Source of the DNA: Rhizobiaceae bacterium | GTDB taxonomy: Bacteria; Pseudomonadota; Alphaproteobacteria; Rhizobiales; Rhizobiaceae | Direction: 5' to 3' | Assembly (NCBI GenBank): GCA_023953835.1 | Contig: JAMLJB010000001.1 | Location: 992,001-1,056,000, forward strand | DNA: 64,000 bases | In this document: positions 17,616-28,654 of the stretch, one piece after another | How the letters are laid out: each line of letters begins with the position of its first letter | How positions within the stretch are numbered: the first letter of the stretch is position 1 | Translations under genes and position numbers: made by a program | Notes under the pieces: model-generated | The model's input: the letters and a program-made list of their open reading frames with translations, nothing else | Told to the model about the DNA's origin: nothing | The model's database searches: none

Positions 17616-18833
17616 ATGAGACGTGTCGTCGTCACGGGCCTTGGCATCGTGTCTTCCATCGGCAACGACGCCGCCGAAGTGCAGGCATCGCTGCGCGACG
17701 CCAGATCGGGCATTTCCTTCAGCCAGGAGTTCGCGGACCACGGCTTCAAATGCCAGGTCTGGGGCGCGCCCACGCTCGACCCCACGCCTCTGGTGGATCG
17801 CCGCGCCATGCGCTTCCTGCACAAGGGCGGCGCGTGGAACCACGTCGCCATGCAGCAGGCGATTGCGCAGGCGGGACTTGAAGAATCCGAAATCTCGAAC
17901 GAGCGCACCGGCATCATCATGGGCTCCGGCGGTCCCTCGACGCGTGTCATCGTGGAAGCAGCCGAAACCACGCTGAAAAACAACAGCCCCAAGCGCATCG
18001 GGCCGTTCGCGGTGCCGAAGGCGATGTCCTCCACCGCATCGGCGACGCTCGCGACCTGGTTCAAGATCCATGGCGTGAACTATTCCATCTCCTCGGCCTG
18101 CTCCACCTCGGCGCATTGCGTCGGCAATGCCTATGAACTGATCCAGTGGGGCAAGCAGGACCGCATCTTCGCGGGCGGTCACGAGGACCTCGACTGGACC
18201 ATGTCCGACCTGTTCGACGCGATGGGCGCGATGTCCTCCGACTTCAACGACCGGCCATCCGTCGCCTCACGCGCCTATGACGTGAACCGCGACGGCTTCG
18301 TGATCGCGGGCGGCGCGGGCGTGCTGGTGCTGGAAGCGCTCGACGTCGCCAAGGCGCGCGGCGCGAACATACTGGCGGAAATCGTCGGCTACGGCGCGAC
18401 CTCGGACGGCTACGACATGGTGGCTCCGTCCGGCGAAGGCGCGGTGCGCTGCATGAAGCAGGCGCTTTCCACGGTCGCCAACCCGGTCGACTATATCAAC
18501 ACGCACGGCACTTCGACGCCTGTCGGCGATTCGCGGGAAATGGCCGCCATCCGCGAAGTGTTCGGCGAGAAAATGCCGCATATCAGCTCCACCAAATCGC
18601 TGACCGGCCATTCGCTCGGCGGCGCGGGTGTGCAGGAAGCCATCTATTCGCTGCTGATGATGCAGGGCAATTTCATCGGCGAAAGCGCGCATATCGAGGA
18701 ACTGGACCCCGAATTCGAGGGCATGCCCATCGTGCGCAAGCGCATCGACAACGCAAAGATCGATGTCGCGCTGTCCAATTCCTTCGGCTTCGGCGGCACC
18801 AACGCCACGCTCGTTCTCCAGCGTTACGCATAG
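17616..18833 (+). CDS. fabB: 3-oxoacyl-ACP synthase I
   Basis: Condensing enzyme that elongates cis-3-decenoyl-ACP made by FabA. The catalytic triad is visible: Cys in [12 protein letters not shown], His in [11 protein letters not shown] and the second His in [11 protein letters not shown]. Length 405 residues and the FabB-type opening [17 protein letters not shown] fit. The start has an AACGGAG box. It lies between fabA and fabI, so the operon encodes consecutive steps of chain elongation. Confidence 0.96.
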   Translation: MRRVVVTGLGIVSSIGNDAAEVQASLRDARSGISFSQEFADHGFKCQVWGAPTLDPTPLVDRRAMRFLHKGGAWNHVAMQQAIAQAGLEESEISNERTGIIMGSGGPSTRVIVEAAETTLKNNSPKRIGPFAVPKAMSSTASATLATWFKIHGVNYSISSACSTSAHCVGNAYELIQWGKQDRIFAGGHEDLDWTMSDLFDAMGAMSSDFNDRPSVASRAYDVNRDGFVIAGGAGVLVLEALDVAKARGANILAEIVGYGATSDGYDMVAPSGEGAVRCMKQALSTVANPVDYINTHGTSTPVGDSREMAAIREVFGEKMPHISSTKSLTGHSLGGAGVQEAIYSLLMMQGNFIGESAHIEELDPEFEGMPIVRKRIDNAKIDVALSNSFGFGGTNATLVLQRYA

Positions 18834-18844
18834 GTCGGTATCAC

Positions 18845-19651
18845 ATGGACGGTCTGATGAAAGGCAAGCGCGGCCTCGTCATGGGGATCGCGAACGACCA
18901 TTCGATCGCCTGGGGCATTGCCCAGACGCTCGCCGCGCATGGGGCGGAAATGGCCTTCACCTATCAGGGCGAGGCATTCGGGCGCCGCGTCGCACCGCTC
19001 GCCGAGAAGGTCGGCACAAAACTGCTGCTGCCCTGTGACGTAGAGGATGGAGCCTCGGTCGCCTCGGTATTCGAGGCGCTGAAGGCCGAATGGGGAAGCA
19101 TGGATTTCCTCGTCCACGCCATCGGCTTTTCGGACAAGAACGAACTCAAGGGGCTGTATGCCGACACCAGCCGCGACAATTTCGTGCGGACCATGGTGAT
19201 TTCGTGCTTTTCCTTCACGGAAGTGGCGCGCCATGCGGCCGAACTCATGACGAACGGCGGCTCGCTGCTGACGCTGACCTATGCGGGTTCGGTGCGCGTC
19301 ATGCCCAACTACAATGTCATGGGCGTGGCCAAGGCGGCGCTCGAAGCCAGCGTGCGCTACCTCGCCAATGACTACGGGCCACGCGGAATCCGTGTGAACG
19401 CGCTGTCGCCGGGGCCTGTCCGGACGCTGGCGGGAGCAGGCATCGCCGACGCGCGCTACATGTTCTCCTTCCAGCAGCGCAACTCGCCCCTGCGCCGCCC
19501 TGTGACGCTGGATGAGATCGGCGGATCGGCGCTCTACATGCTTTCGGACCTCGGCGGCGGCGTGACCGGCGAAGTGCTGAATGTCGACAGCGGCTATCAC
19601 ATCGTCTCCATGCCGACGCTGGACGAGTTGAAGCGCACCGACAAGGAATAG
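18845..19651 (+). CDS. fabI: enoyl-ACP reductase (NADH)
   Basis: Short-chain dehydrogenase that completes each fatty-acid elongation cycle. The FabI-specific cofactor loop GKRGLVMGIANDHSIAWGIA, and the active-site Tyr-x6-Lys in MPNYNVMGVAKAALEA, are both present; SPGPVRTLAG is the substrate-loop region targeted by FabI inhibitors in other species. Length 268 residues; ATG 18845 or the internal ATG 18857 (MKGKRG) are both plausible starts. The gene lies 11 nt after fabB, as third member of the operon. Confidence 0.95.
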   Translation: MDGLMKGKRGLVMGIANDHSIAWGIAQTLAAHGAEMAFTYQGEAFGRRVAPLAEKVGTKLLLPCDVEDGASVASVFEALKAEWGSMDFLVHAIGFSDKNELKGLYADTSRDNFVRTMVISCFSFTEVARHAAELMTNGGSLLTLTYAGSVRVMPNYNVMGVAKAALEASVRYLANDYGPRGIRVNALSPGPVRTLAGAGIADARYMFSFQQRNSPLRRPVTLDEIGGSALYMLSDLGGGVTGEVLNVDSGYHIVSMPTLDELKRTDKE

Positions 19652-19706
19652 GCGGTCGCCGCGCGACAGAGTGGGGGCGGCACTTGATCCTGCCATGCTT
19701 GAACCG

Positions 19707-19832
19707 CCCCTCATCCCGCTGCCGCGACCTTCTCCCCGCTCGCGGGGAGAAGGAGGCTGTCATCGACGTTTGCGACTATCGCCCTTCTCCCCGTTTTTCA
19801 CGGGGAGAAGGTGCCGGCAGGCGGATGAGGGG
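19707..19832. repeat. RIME-like intergenic mosaic palindrome
   Basis: Two hairpins, CCTTCTCCCCG-CTCG-CGGGGAGAAGG and CCTTCTCCCCG-N7-CGGGGAGAAGG, are enclosed by outer inverted ends CCCCTCATCC / GGATGAGGGG. The same architecture recurs at 26883-27208 and 35643-35796. It resembles the Rhizobium-specific intergenic mosaic elements (RIME). The rest of the 19652-19951 gap holds nothing else that I can identify. Confidence 0.85.
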
Positions 19833-19951
19833 CAGCGTAAACCTCGCCGCGCTGAGTGAGGAGCGGCAAAGCGCCATTGCCGGATAGTACAGTTGCCGCC
19901 TTCGCGCGCCCGCGCCACGATCCTCGTGCGGGAGGTCGTGGAGGAGACGGC

Positions 19952-21754
19952 ATGCTAGAGAAAACGCCCAGCACAAAGATGGCGGCGTTCCTGGAGAAAT
20001 TCGGGAAGGCGCTCGCCGACAATGACATCGAGGCAGCGGTGAGCTGCTTCCAGACGGATTGCTACTGGCGCGACCTGATCGCGTTCACATGGAACATCAA
20101 GACGCTGGAGGGCCAGGATCAGATCCGCGACATGCTGAAGGCCCAGCTCGGCTCGGCAAAGTCGAGCGACTGGCGCATCGCGGAAGGTGAAGAAGCGACC
20201 GAAGCCAACGGGATCACCGAAAGCTGGATCCAGTTCGACACCGCGGTCGGGCGCGGCTACGGGCTGGTGCGCCTGAGGGACGGCCGCATCTGGACATTGC
20301 TCACGGCGCTGACGGAACTGAAAGGCCATGAGGAAAAGGCCGGCTTCACCCGTCCGCTCGGGGCCAAGCATGGCCACGGCAAGGGTCGCAAGACATGGCG
20401 CGAGGAACGCGACGAGGAGATCGCGCAGCTTGGCCACAGCAAGCAGCCCTATGTGCTGATCATCGGAGGCGGACAGGGCGGCATCGCGCTTGCCGCGCGG
20501 CTGAAGCAGCTCGGCGTGCCGACCATCGTCATCGAGAAGAACGAGCGGGCTGGCGATAGCTGGCGCAAGCGCTACAAGTCGCTCTGCCTGCATGATCCGG
20601 TCTGGTACGATCACCTGCCCTACATCGATTTTCCGAAGAACTGGCCGGTCTTCGCGCCCAAGGACAAGATCGGCGACTGGCTGGAAATGTATGCGAAGGT
20701 GATGGAACTCAACTACTGGGCGTCCACCACCGCGAAGAAGGCGACCTACGACCCGAAGACGAAGGAATGGACAGTGACCGTCGAGCGCGACGGCAAGGAG
20801 ATCACGCTCAAGCCGAAGCAGCTTGTGCTCGCCACCGGCATGTCGGGCAAGGCCAACTGGCCGAAATTCAAGGGACAGGACATTTTCAGGGGCGAACAGC
20901 AGCATTCCTCCACCCATCCCGGCCCCGACAAATACAAGGGCAAGAAGGTTGTCGTGATCGGCTCGAACAACTCCGCGCATGATATCTGCGCGGCGCTGTG
21001 GGAAGCAGGCGCGGACGTGACCATGGTGCAGCGCTCCTCGACGCATATCGTCAGGTCGGACACGCTGATGGATATCGGGCTGGGTGCGCTCTATTCGGAA
21101 AAGGCAGTGCAGAGCGGCGTCACCACGCAAAAAGCCGACATGATCTTCGCCTCGATCCCCTACCGGATCCTGCATGAGTTCCAGATACCGCTCTACGAGC
21201 AGATGAAGGAGCGCGACAAGGACTTCTACGACAAGCTCGAAAAGGCCGGCTTCATGTTGGACTGGGGCGATGACGGCTCCGGCCTGTTCATGAAGTATCT
21301 GAGGCGCGGCTCGGGCTACTACATCGATGTCGGCGCCTGCGATCTCGTGATCGACGGTTCGATCAAGCTGAAAAGCGGCTCGGACGTGCAGGAGCTGACG
21401 GAAGACGCCGTGATCCTGAAGGACGGCACGCGGCTTCCCGCCGACCTGGTGATCTACGCCACCGGCTACGGCTCCATGAATGGCTGGGCGGCAGACCTGA
21501 TCTCGCAGGAGGTCGCCGACAAGGTGGGCAAGTGCTGGGGCCTCGGCTCCGACACCACCAAGGACCCCGGCCCCTGGGAGGGCGAGCAGCGCAACATGTG
21601 GAAGCCGACGCAGCAGGAGGGATTGTGGTTCCACGGCGGCAATCTGCATCAGTCGCGGCACTATTCGCTCTATCTGGCGCTGCAACTCAAGGCCCGCATG
21701 GAGGGTATCGCCACTCCGGTCTACGGATTGCAGAAAGTGCACCACAAATCATAG
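19952..21754 (+). CDS. SnoaL/NTF2-like domain fused to flavin-containing monooxygenase
   Basis: Predicted FAD/NADPH oxygenase of about 600 residues. Residues 1-~130 (FGKALADNDIEAAVSCFQTD onward) form an NTF2/SnoaL-like fold. The main part has the FAD Rossmann motif YVLIIGGGQGGIALA near residue 170, the NADPH-binding motif VVVIGSNNSAHD near 330, and the late motif ADLVIYATGYGSMNGW, all typical of flavin monooxygenases; the second glycine motif has Asn in place of Gly (GSNNSA). Start ATG 19952 follows GGAGGAGACGG. It stands alone between a RIME repeat and the bkd operon. Substrate is unknown; the family includes small-molecule hydroxylases. Confidence 0.87.
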   Translation: MLEKTPSTKMAAFLEKFGKALADNDIEAAVSCFQTDCYWRDLIAFTWNIKTLEGQDQIRDMLKAQLGSAKSSDWRIAEGEEATEANGITESWIQFDTAVGRGYGLVRLRDGRIWTLLTALTELKGHEEKAGFTRPLGAKHGHGKGRKTWREERDEEIAQLGHSKQPYVLIIGGGQGGIALAARLKQLGVPTIVIEKNERAGDSWRKRYKSLCLHDPVWYDHLPYIDFPKNWPVFAPKDKIGDWLEMYAKVMELNYWASTTAKKATYDPKTKEWTVTVERDGKEITLKPKQLVLATGMSGKANWPKFKGQDIFRGEQQHSSTHPGPDKYKGKKVVVIGSNNSAHDICAALWEAGADVTMVQRSSTHIVRSDTLMDIGLGALYSEKAVQSGVTTQKADMIFASIPYRILHEFQIPLYEQMKERDKDFYDKLEKAGFMLDWGDDGSGLFMKYLRRGSGYYIDVGACDLVIDGSIKLKSGSDVQELTEDAVILKDGTRLPADLVIYATGYGSMNGWAADLISQEVADKVGKCWGLGSDTTKDPGPWEGEQRNMWKPTQQEGLWFHGGNLHQSRHYSLYLALQLKARMEGIATPVYGLQKVHHKS

Positions 21755-21852
21755 TTGCGCGGCGAACCCGCGCAAGGAACGAATGTTGCGCGAAGCGGGC
21801 CGGTTTGCGGCCCGCTCTTGCTATTTTCGCGACCCGGTCGGCGACGGATTGA

Positions 21853-23166
<1,314 letters not shown>

Positions 23167-23170
23167 CATC

Positions 23171-24184
23171 ATGCCGCGCAAGACGATGATCGAGGCGATC
23201 CGCGACGGGCTCGACGTGATGATGGACCGCGACAAGCGCGTCGTGGTCTATGGCGAGGATGTCGGCTATTTCGGCGGCGTGTTCCGCTGCACGGCGGGAT
23301 TGCAGGCGAAATACGGCAAGACGCGCTGCTTCGACGCGCCGATCAACGAATCCGGCATCGTGGGCACAGCCATCGGCATGGCCGCCTACGGCCTGCGCCC
23401 CTGCGTCGAAATCCAGTTCGCGGACTATATGTATCCGGCCTACGACCAGCTTACGCAGGAAGCCTCGCGGCTGCGCTATCGCTCGGCAGGCGACTTCACC
23501 TGCCCGCTCGTCGTGCGCATGCCGACCGGCGGCGGCATTTTCGGCGGCCAGACGCACAGCCAGTCGCCGGAGGCGCTGTTCACCCACGTCTCCGGCCTGA
23601 AAACCGTTGTGCCGTCCAACCCCGTCGATGCGAAGGGCCTGCTTATCGCGGCAATCGAGGACCCTGATCCGGTGATCGTGCTGGAGCCGAAGCGGCTCTA
23701 CAACGGCCCGTTCGACGGGCATCACGACCGCCCCGTCACATCGTGGTCCAAGCATGAGCTGGGCGAGGTGCCGGACGGGCATTATGTGGTGCCGCTCGGC
23801 AAGGCGGCGATCCGCCGCGAGGGCGCGGCCGTGACCGTGCTGGCTTACGGCACCATGGTGCATGTGGCGCTGGCCGCGGCGGAGGAAACCGGCATCGACG
23901 CCGAAGTGATCGACCTGCGCACGCTGGTGCCGCTCGACCTCGACACGATTGTCGCCTCAGTGAACAAGACCGGACGCTGCGTGGTGATCCACGAGGCAAC
24001 CACGACGTCCGGCTATGGCGCGGAACTCGTGGCGCTGGTGCAGGAACATTGTTTCTATCGGCTGGAAGCACCGATCGGACGCGTCGCCGGCTGGGACACA
24101 CCCTACCCCCATGCGCAGGAATGGGACTATTTCCCCGGCCCTGCCCGCGTCGGGCGCGCGCTCGTCGAAGCGATGGAGGCCTGA
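23171..24184 (+). CDS. bkdA2: branched-chain 2-oxoacid dehydrogenase E1 beta
   Basis: Partner subunit forming the E1 heterotetramer with the preceding gene product. The 337-residue transketolase-like chain opens MIEAIRDGLDVMMDRDKRVVVYGEDVGYFGGV, contains the EIQFADYMYPAYDQL segment of the pyrimidine domain and RMPTGGGIFGGQTHSQS, and ends in the transketolase C-terminal domain (VIDLRTLVPLD, HEATTTSGYGAEL). It begins 4 nt after E1 alpha. Confidence 0.94.
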   Translation: MPRKTMIEAIRDGLDVMMDRDKRVVVYGEDVGYFGGVFRCTAGLQAKYGKTRCFDAPINESGIVGTAIGMAAYGLRPCVEIQFADYMYPAYDQLTQEASRLRYRSAGDFTCPLVVRMPTGGGIFGGQTHSQSPEALFTHVSGLKTVVPSNPVDAKGLLIAAIEDPDPVIVLEPKRLYNGPFDGHHDRPVTSWSKHELGEVPDGHYVVPLGKAAIRREGAAVTVLAYGTMVHVALAAAEETGIDAEVIDLRTLVPLDLDTIVASVNKTGRCVVIHEATTTSGYGAELVALVQEHCFYRLEAPIGRVAGWDTPYPHAQEWDYFPGPARVGRALVEAMEA

Positions 24185-24187
24185 GCG

Positions 24188-25468
24188 ATGGGTGAATATG
24201 TCATCAAGCTTCCCGATGTCGGCGAAGGCGTGGCGGAAGCCGAACTCGTCGAATGGCAGGTGAAGGTCGGCGACCTCGTGCGCGAGGACGCGGTGCTTGC
24301 CGCCGTGATGACCGACAAGGCGACCGTGGAAATCCCCTCGCCCGTCGATGGCAAGGTGATCTGGCTCGGCGCGGACATCGGCGACACGGTGGCCATCGGC
24401 TCGCCCATCGTCCGGCTGGAAGTGGCGGGCGACGGCAACGCCAAGGCCGGTGACGCGCCCGCGCCTGTCCCAGAACAGCCGACGAAAGCGCCGGAGCCGG
24501 TCGCGCAGCCCGCCCCGCCGCGGCAGGAGGAACCGCCGGCAGCGCCGAAACCGGCGGCGGTTCGCGCCATGACCGGCGCGCCGCGCGCGGAAGGCGAAAA
24601 GCCTCTCGCCTCGCCCGCCGTGCGGCTGAGAGCGCGGGAGGCGGGCGTGGACCTGCGGCAGGTGGCGGGCTCCGGCCCGGCCGGGCGGATAACCCATGAG
24701 GACCTCGACGGCTTCATCGCGCGCGGGCCGCAGCCTGCCGCGAAGGGCGGCGGGCTGGTCCAGAACATGGCGGTGCAGGAAATCAAGGTTGTCGGGCTGC
24801 GCCGCAAGATCGCGGAGAAGATGCGGCTGGCGAAATCGCGCATCCCGCACATCACCTATGTTGAGGAAGTGGACATGACGGCGCTGGAGGACCTGCGCGC
24901 CGCGCTCAACAAGGACAAGCGCGCCGACCGGCCCCGGCTGACATTGCTGCCCTTCCTGATGCGCGCCATGGTGAAGGCAATCGGCGAGCAGCCGCAGCTC
25001 AACGCGCTGTTCGACGACGATGCGGGCGTGATCTATCAGCATGGTGGTATCCATATCGGCATGGCCGCGCAGACCGCCAGCGGGCTGATGGTCCCGGTCA
25101 TCCGACACGCGGAGGCGCGCGACCTCTGGGACTGCGCGACGGAGGTCAACCGGCTCTCGGAGGCGGCGAAATCGGGCACCGCGACGCGCGAGGAACTCAC
25201 GGGATCGACGATCACGATTACCTCGCTTGGCGCGATGGGAGGCATCGCGACGACGCCGGTCATCAACTATCCCGAGGTGGCCATTGTCGGCGTCAACAAG
25301 ATGGCGGTGCGTCCCATGTGGGACGGCACGCAGTTCGTGCCGCGCAAGATGATGAACCTCTCCTCCTCCTTCGACCACAGGGTGATCGACGGATGGGATG
25401 CCGCGGTGTTCGTGCAGCGCGTCAAGGCGCTGATGGAAACCCCCGCTCTCATTTTCGTGGAGGGCTGA
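24188..25468 (+). CDS. bkdB: branched-chain 2-oxoacid dehydrogenase E2 (lipoamide acyltransferase)
   Basis: Core acyltransferase that transfers the acyl group from lipoyl to CoA. One N-terminal lipoyl domain carries the lipoylated Lys in [15 protein letters not shown] (residue ~41). An Ala/Pro-rich linker leads to the peripheral-subunit binding domain ([20 protein letters not shown]...[11 protein letters not shown]), and the catalytic domain ends with the active-site motif [15 protein letters not shown]. Length 426 residues. ATG 24188 lies 3 nt after the E1 beta stop. All domains are intact. Confidence 0.95.
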   Translation: MGEYVIKLPDVGEGVAEAELVEWQVKVGDLVREDAVLAAVMTDKATVEIPSPVDGKVIWLGADIGDTVAIGSPIVRLEVAGDGNAKAGDAPAPVPEQPTKAPEPVAQPAPPRQEEPPAAPKPAAVRAMTGAPRAEGEKPLASPAVRLRAREAGVDLRQVAGSGPAGRITHEDLDGFIARGPQPAAKGGGLVQNMAVQEIKVVGLRRKIAEKMRLAKSRIPHITYVEEVDMTALEDLRAALNKDKRADRPRLTLLPFLMRAMVKAIGEQPQLNALFDDDAGVIYQHGGIHIGMAAQTASGLMVPVIRHAEARDLWDCATEVNRLSEAAKSGTATREELTGSTITITSLGAMGGIATTPVINYPEVAIVGVNKMAVRPMWDGTQFVPRKMMNLSSSFDHRVIDGWDAAVFVQRVKALMETPALIFVEG

Positions 25469-25469
25469 C

Positions 25470-26870
25470 ATGATGAAGGAAATCACCTGCAAGCTGCTGG
25501 TCATCGGGGCCGGGCCGGGCGGCTATGTCTGCGCGATCCGGGCGGGCCAGCTTGGCATCGATACGGTGATCGTGGAGGCGAAGAAGCCGGGCGGCACCTG
25601 CCTGACCATCGGCTGCATTCCCTCCAAGGCGCTGATCCATGCAGCGGAGGAGTTCGAAAAGGCCACGCATTACGCGGAAGGCGACAGCCCGCTCGGCATC
25701 AGCGCCTCCGCGCCGAAGCTCGACTTCGCCCGGACGATTGCATGGAAGGATGGGATCGTTAGCCGTCTTACAGGCGGCGTTTCCGGGCTGCTGAAGAAGG
25801 CAAGAGTCAAGGTCGTCAGCGGATGGGCCACGTTCCGCGACGGAAAGACGGTGGCGGTGGAAACCGAAATCGGCACGCAGGTGATCCGCGCGGAAACGGT
25901 GGTGATCGCCACCGGATCGGTGCCGGTCGAACTGCCCTTCCTGCCCTTTGGAGGGAATGTCATTTCCTCCACGGAGGCGCTTTCGCTGGCCGAAGTACCG
26001 AAAACGCTCGCCGTGGTCGGCGGCGGCTATATCGGCCTCGAACTTGGCACGGCATTCGCGAAAATGGGATCGAAAGTGACCATCGTGGAGGCGCTGCCGC
26101 GCCTGCTTGCGACCTATGACGCGGAACTGACGCGTCCGGTCGTCAAGCGACTGGCTGCCCTCGGTGTGACCGTGATGACGGGCGCGAAAGCGAAGGGACT
26201 TTCGAAGAAAGGCGATGCGCTGCTGGTCGAAACCGCAGACGGCAAGGAAGAAAAGATCGCTGCCGAAAAGGTGCTGGTCACGGTGGGCCGCAAGCCGCTC
26301 ACCGAAGGCTGGGGGCTGGATCAGCTCGACCTCGACATGGCGGGAAAATTCCTGCGCATCGACGACCAGTGCCGCACATCCATGCGCGGCGTGTACGCCA
26401 TTGGCGACGTGACAGGCGAACCCATGCTGGCGCACAGGGCCATGGCGCAGGGCGAGATGGTGGCCGAGATCGTCGCGGGGCAAAAGCGCGTGTGGGACAA
26501 GCGCTGCATTCCGGCGATCTGCTTCACCGATCCCGAAGTGCTCTCGGTCGGCCTGACGCCGGACGAGGCGAAGGCAGTAGCGGGCGAGGTGAAGATCGGC
26601 CTGTTTCCATTCGCCGCCAACGGTCGGGCCATGACCAAGCTCGCCGAGGACGGTTTCGTGCGCGTCGTGGCACGGGCGGACAACCATCTGGTGCTCGGCA
26701 TCCAGGCGGTCGGACAGGGTGTGTCGGAGCTTTCGGCCGCGTTCGGACTGGCGGTCGAGATGGGCGCGCGTCTCGAGGACATCGCCGGAACCATCCACGC
26801 GCATCCCACCCAAGGCGAGGCTTTTCAGGAAGCCGCGCTCAAGGCACTCGGACACGCTCTGCATATTTGA
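25470..26870 (+). CDS. lpdV: dihydrolipoyl dehydrogenase (E3 of the branched-chain complex)
   Basis: FAD disulfide oxidoreductase that reoxidises the E2 lipoyl group with NAD. The FAD motif [19 protein letters not shown], the redox-active disulfide in [20 protein letters not shown], the NAD motif [19 protein letters not shown] and the dimer-interface His of [11 protein letters not shown] are all present. Length 466 residues. The operon is complete with this gene, so this E3 is likely dedicated to the branched-chain complex. The symbol is by operon context; a general lpd role cannot be excluded. Confidence 0.94.
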   Translation: MMKEITCKLLVIGAGPGGYVCAIRAGQLGIDTVIVEAKKPGGTCLTIGCIPSKALIHAAEEFEKATHYAEGDSPLGISASAPKLDFARTIAWKDGIVSRLTGGVSGLLKKARVKVVSGWATFRDGKTVAVETEIGTQVIRAETVVIATGSVPVELPFLPFGGNVISSTEALSLAEVPKTLAVVGGGYIGLELGTAFAKMGSKVTIVEALPRLLATYDAELTRPVVKRLAALGVTVMTGAKAKGLSKKGDALLVETADGKEEKIAAEKVLVTVGRKPLTEGWGLDQLDLDMAGKFLRIDDQCRTSMRGVYAIGDVTGEPMLAHRAMAQGEMVAEIVAGQKRVWDKRCIPAICFTDPEVLSVGLTPDEAKAVAGEVKIGLFPFAANGRAMTKLAEDGFVRVVARADNHLVLGIQAVGQGVSELSAAFGLAVEMGARLEDIAGTIHAHPTQGEAFQEAALKALGHALHI

Positions 26871-26882
26871 AGGTCGGCGCTG

Positions 26883-27208
26883 CCCCTCATCCGCCTGCCG
26901 GCACCTTCTCCCACAAGGGGAGAAGGGGATGTCATTCGCGGCGGCTTCAATCTCCAACGTTGCAGAAGGGGCGAGACGATGGAACTTCGTCCTTCTCCCC
27001 TTGTGGGAAAAGGTGCTGGCAGGCGGATGAGGAGCGGAGCAAGCGCGGCAAGGTCAGCACTGCCCCTCACCCTTACCCGTTCCGGGGCGAGCCACGGGTC
27101 TCGCCCGTCCTTCGGACCCCCGTAAAAACGGGGCGAGGGAAACACCCGCGTTGAAGATTATCGTCCTTCTCCCCTTGTGGGAGAAGGTGGCGGTAGCCGG
27201 ATGAGGGG
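26883..27208. repeat. two adjacent RIME-like mosaic repeats
   Basis: Fills nearly all of the 349-nt gap between lpdV and the adenosine kinase gene. Unit one (26883-27033) has outer ends CCCCTCATCCG / CGGATGAGG and hairpins such as CCTTCTCCCACAAGGGGAGAAGG. Unit two (27063-27208) starts CCCCTCACCC, carries a different GC-rich central part around 27080-27145 (GGGGCGAG...CCCGT repeats) and ends with a CCTTCTCCCCTTGTGGGAGAAGG hairpin and GGATGAGGGG. The second unit looks like a mosaic of two repeat types. No gene is recognised here. Confidence 0.82.
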
Positions 27209-27219
27209 TCGTGCAAGCG

Positions 27220-28212
27220 TTACAGCAACCCGGCCTTCACCGCTTCCTCGCGCAAACTCTGGCGGGGTCGCGGGCCGATCTGCTCGATCACGAGACCGGC
27301 AGCCAGCGACCCGAGATCGCCGCAGCGCTTGAGGTCCAGGCCCTGCGTGTAGCCGAACAGCACGCCCGCCGCGTAGAGGTCACCCGCGCCCGTGGTATCC
27401 ACCACCTGGCGTACCGTGCGCGGCTCGATTTCATAGGTCTCGTCGCCGCGCACGATGAGCGAGCCTTTTTCGGAGCGCGTGACCGCGGCCAGACGGCAAT
27501 CCTTGCGGATGAGATCTACGGCTGTCTCGAATGATGAGGTTTCGTACAGCGACCTGATTTCGTGACTGTTGGCGAACACGATGTCGACGGTGCCGGACCG
27601 CATGAGGTCAAGAAATTCGTCGCGATAGCGCGCAACGCAGAAGGAATCGGACAGCGTCATCGAGACTTCGCGGCCCGCCGCATGCGCATAGTCGGCGGTC
27701 ATGCGGATGGCTTCCTTGGCGCGCGGCGGGTCCCAGAGATAGCCCTCGAAATAGGTGACCTTCGAACCGCGTGCCTTGTCCTCCTCGACATCTTCCGGCC
27801 CCAGTTCCACGCAGGCGCCGAGATAGGTGTTCATCGAACGCTCGCCGTCGGGCGTGACGAAGATCATCGAGCGCGCCGTGGGCGGCGGGCCGACAAGCGG
27901 CTGCGTGTCGAAAGCGACACCCTGCGCGCGGATGTCGTGGGTGTAGATTTCGCCGAGCTGGTCCTGCGCGATCTTGCCGAAGAACGCGGCCCTCGCACCG
28001 AAGCTGGCGACGCCCGCCGCGGTGTTTCCGGCGCTGCCGCCCGACGCCTCGATCGCCGGCCCCATGCGGTTGTACAGGAGGTCTGCACGCTCCGCGTCGA
28101 TGAGGTTCATCGCGCCCTTGATGATTCCGTTCTCGACCAGGAATGCTTCGTCGCCGTGCGAAATGATATCGACAATCGCATTGCCGATACAAAGAACGTC
28201 ATACTTGCTCAT
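27220..28212 (-). CDS. adenosine kinase (PfkB family)
   Basis: PfkB/ribokinase-family kinase that phosphorylates adenosine to AMP using ATP. Motif one is GGSAGNTAAGVASFGARAAFFGK (residues ~58-80) and motif two, with the catalytic Asp, is VVDTTGAGDLYAAGVLFG. Length 330 residues; the opening MSKYDVLCIGNAIVDII is typical of rhizobial adenosine kinases. It is the last gene of a probable minus-strand operon after dut, trans-3-hydroxyproline dehydratase and a TolA-like gene. Substrate choice among nucleoside sugars is by similarity pattern only. Confidence 0.87.
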   Translation of the reverse strand: MSKYDVLCIGNAIVDIISHGDEAFLVENGIIKGAMNLIDAERADLLYNRMGPAIEASGGSAGNTAAGVASFGARAAFFGKIAQDQLGEIYTHDIRAQGVAFDTQPLVGPPPTARSMIFVTPDGERSMNTYLGACVELGPEDVEEDKARGSKVTYFEGYLWDPPRAKEAIRMTADYAHAAGREVSMTLSDSFCVARYRDEFLDLMRSGTVDIVFANSHEIRSLYETSSFETAVDLIRKDCRLAAVTRSEKGSLIVRGDETYEIEPRTVRQVVDTTGAGDLYAAGVLFGYTQGLDLKRCGDLGSLAAGLVIEQIGPRPRQSLREEAVKAGLL

Positions 28213-28276
28213 GCGCGCCCCAACAGTGCCACGCGCGCGGGTCTAAAGACTTTCAGGAGCAAAGAAAAGCCGGAAT

Positions 28277-28654
28277 TCAGTTGCCGACCGGAGCGAAGTT
28301 GATCCGCAACTCGCGCCATTTGTCATAGGCCTTGGGGTGCCGGGCAACGCTGTCGAACGGCGCGCACCGTTCAACCGCGCTGATGGCGCTGGTCGCAAGC
28401 GCCCTTGCCGCCTTGTCCTGCGGCAGCGCGACGGCAAGAGGCTTGCGCGCCAGCGAGCCGTCCTTCCTGAGCATCACCTGAATCGTGACGGGCTTCGGCA
28501 ACTTTCCCTCGATGGACGGCATGGTCCAGCAGGGAGCGATTTCGGATTGCAACAGCATGATGAGCTGCATCTGCATGGCGTCGGGAAGCTTGGCGGCCAG
28601 CGCGGGCGCAGGCATCGCGGCGGCGAGAAGGATCAAGATGACCGGCGCTTTCAT
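28277..28654 (-). CDS. small exported protein with TolA C-terminal-like domain
   Basis: 125-residue exported protein. A signal peptide (ILILLAAAMPAPALAA) is followed by a short domain LIMLLQSEIAPCWTMPSIEG...VTIQVMLRKDGSLARKP with paired Cys residues at SEIAPCW and AVERCAPF, the layout of the TolA C-terminal domain (and related energy-transducer tails). No TolA coiled coil or membrane anchor is present. Its ATG overlaps the trans-3-hydroxyproline dehydratase stop by 4 nt, so it is translationally coupled to a metabolic gene, which is unusual. I cannot assign a function. Confidence 0.72.
   Translation of the reverse strand: MKAPVILILLAAAMPAPALAAKLPDAMQMQLIMLLQSEIAPCWTMPSIEGKLPKPVTIQVMLRKDGSLARKPLAVALPQDKAARALATSAISAVERCAPFDSVARHPKAYDKWRELRINFAPVGN

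Noticed and set aside
19955..21745. Nearly 600-codon frame opposite the flavin monooxygenase
   Set aside because: Antisense to a gene with clear FAD and NADPH motifs; no motif in the antisense product.
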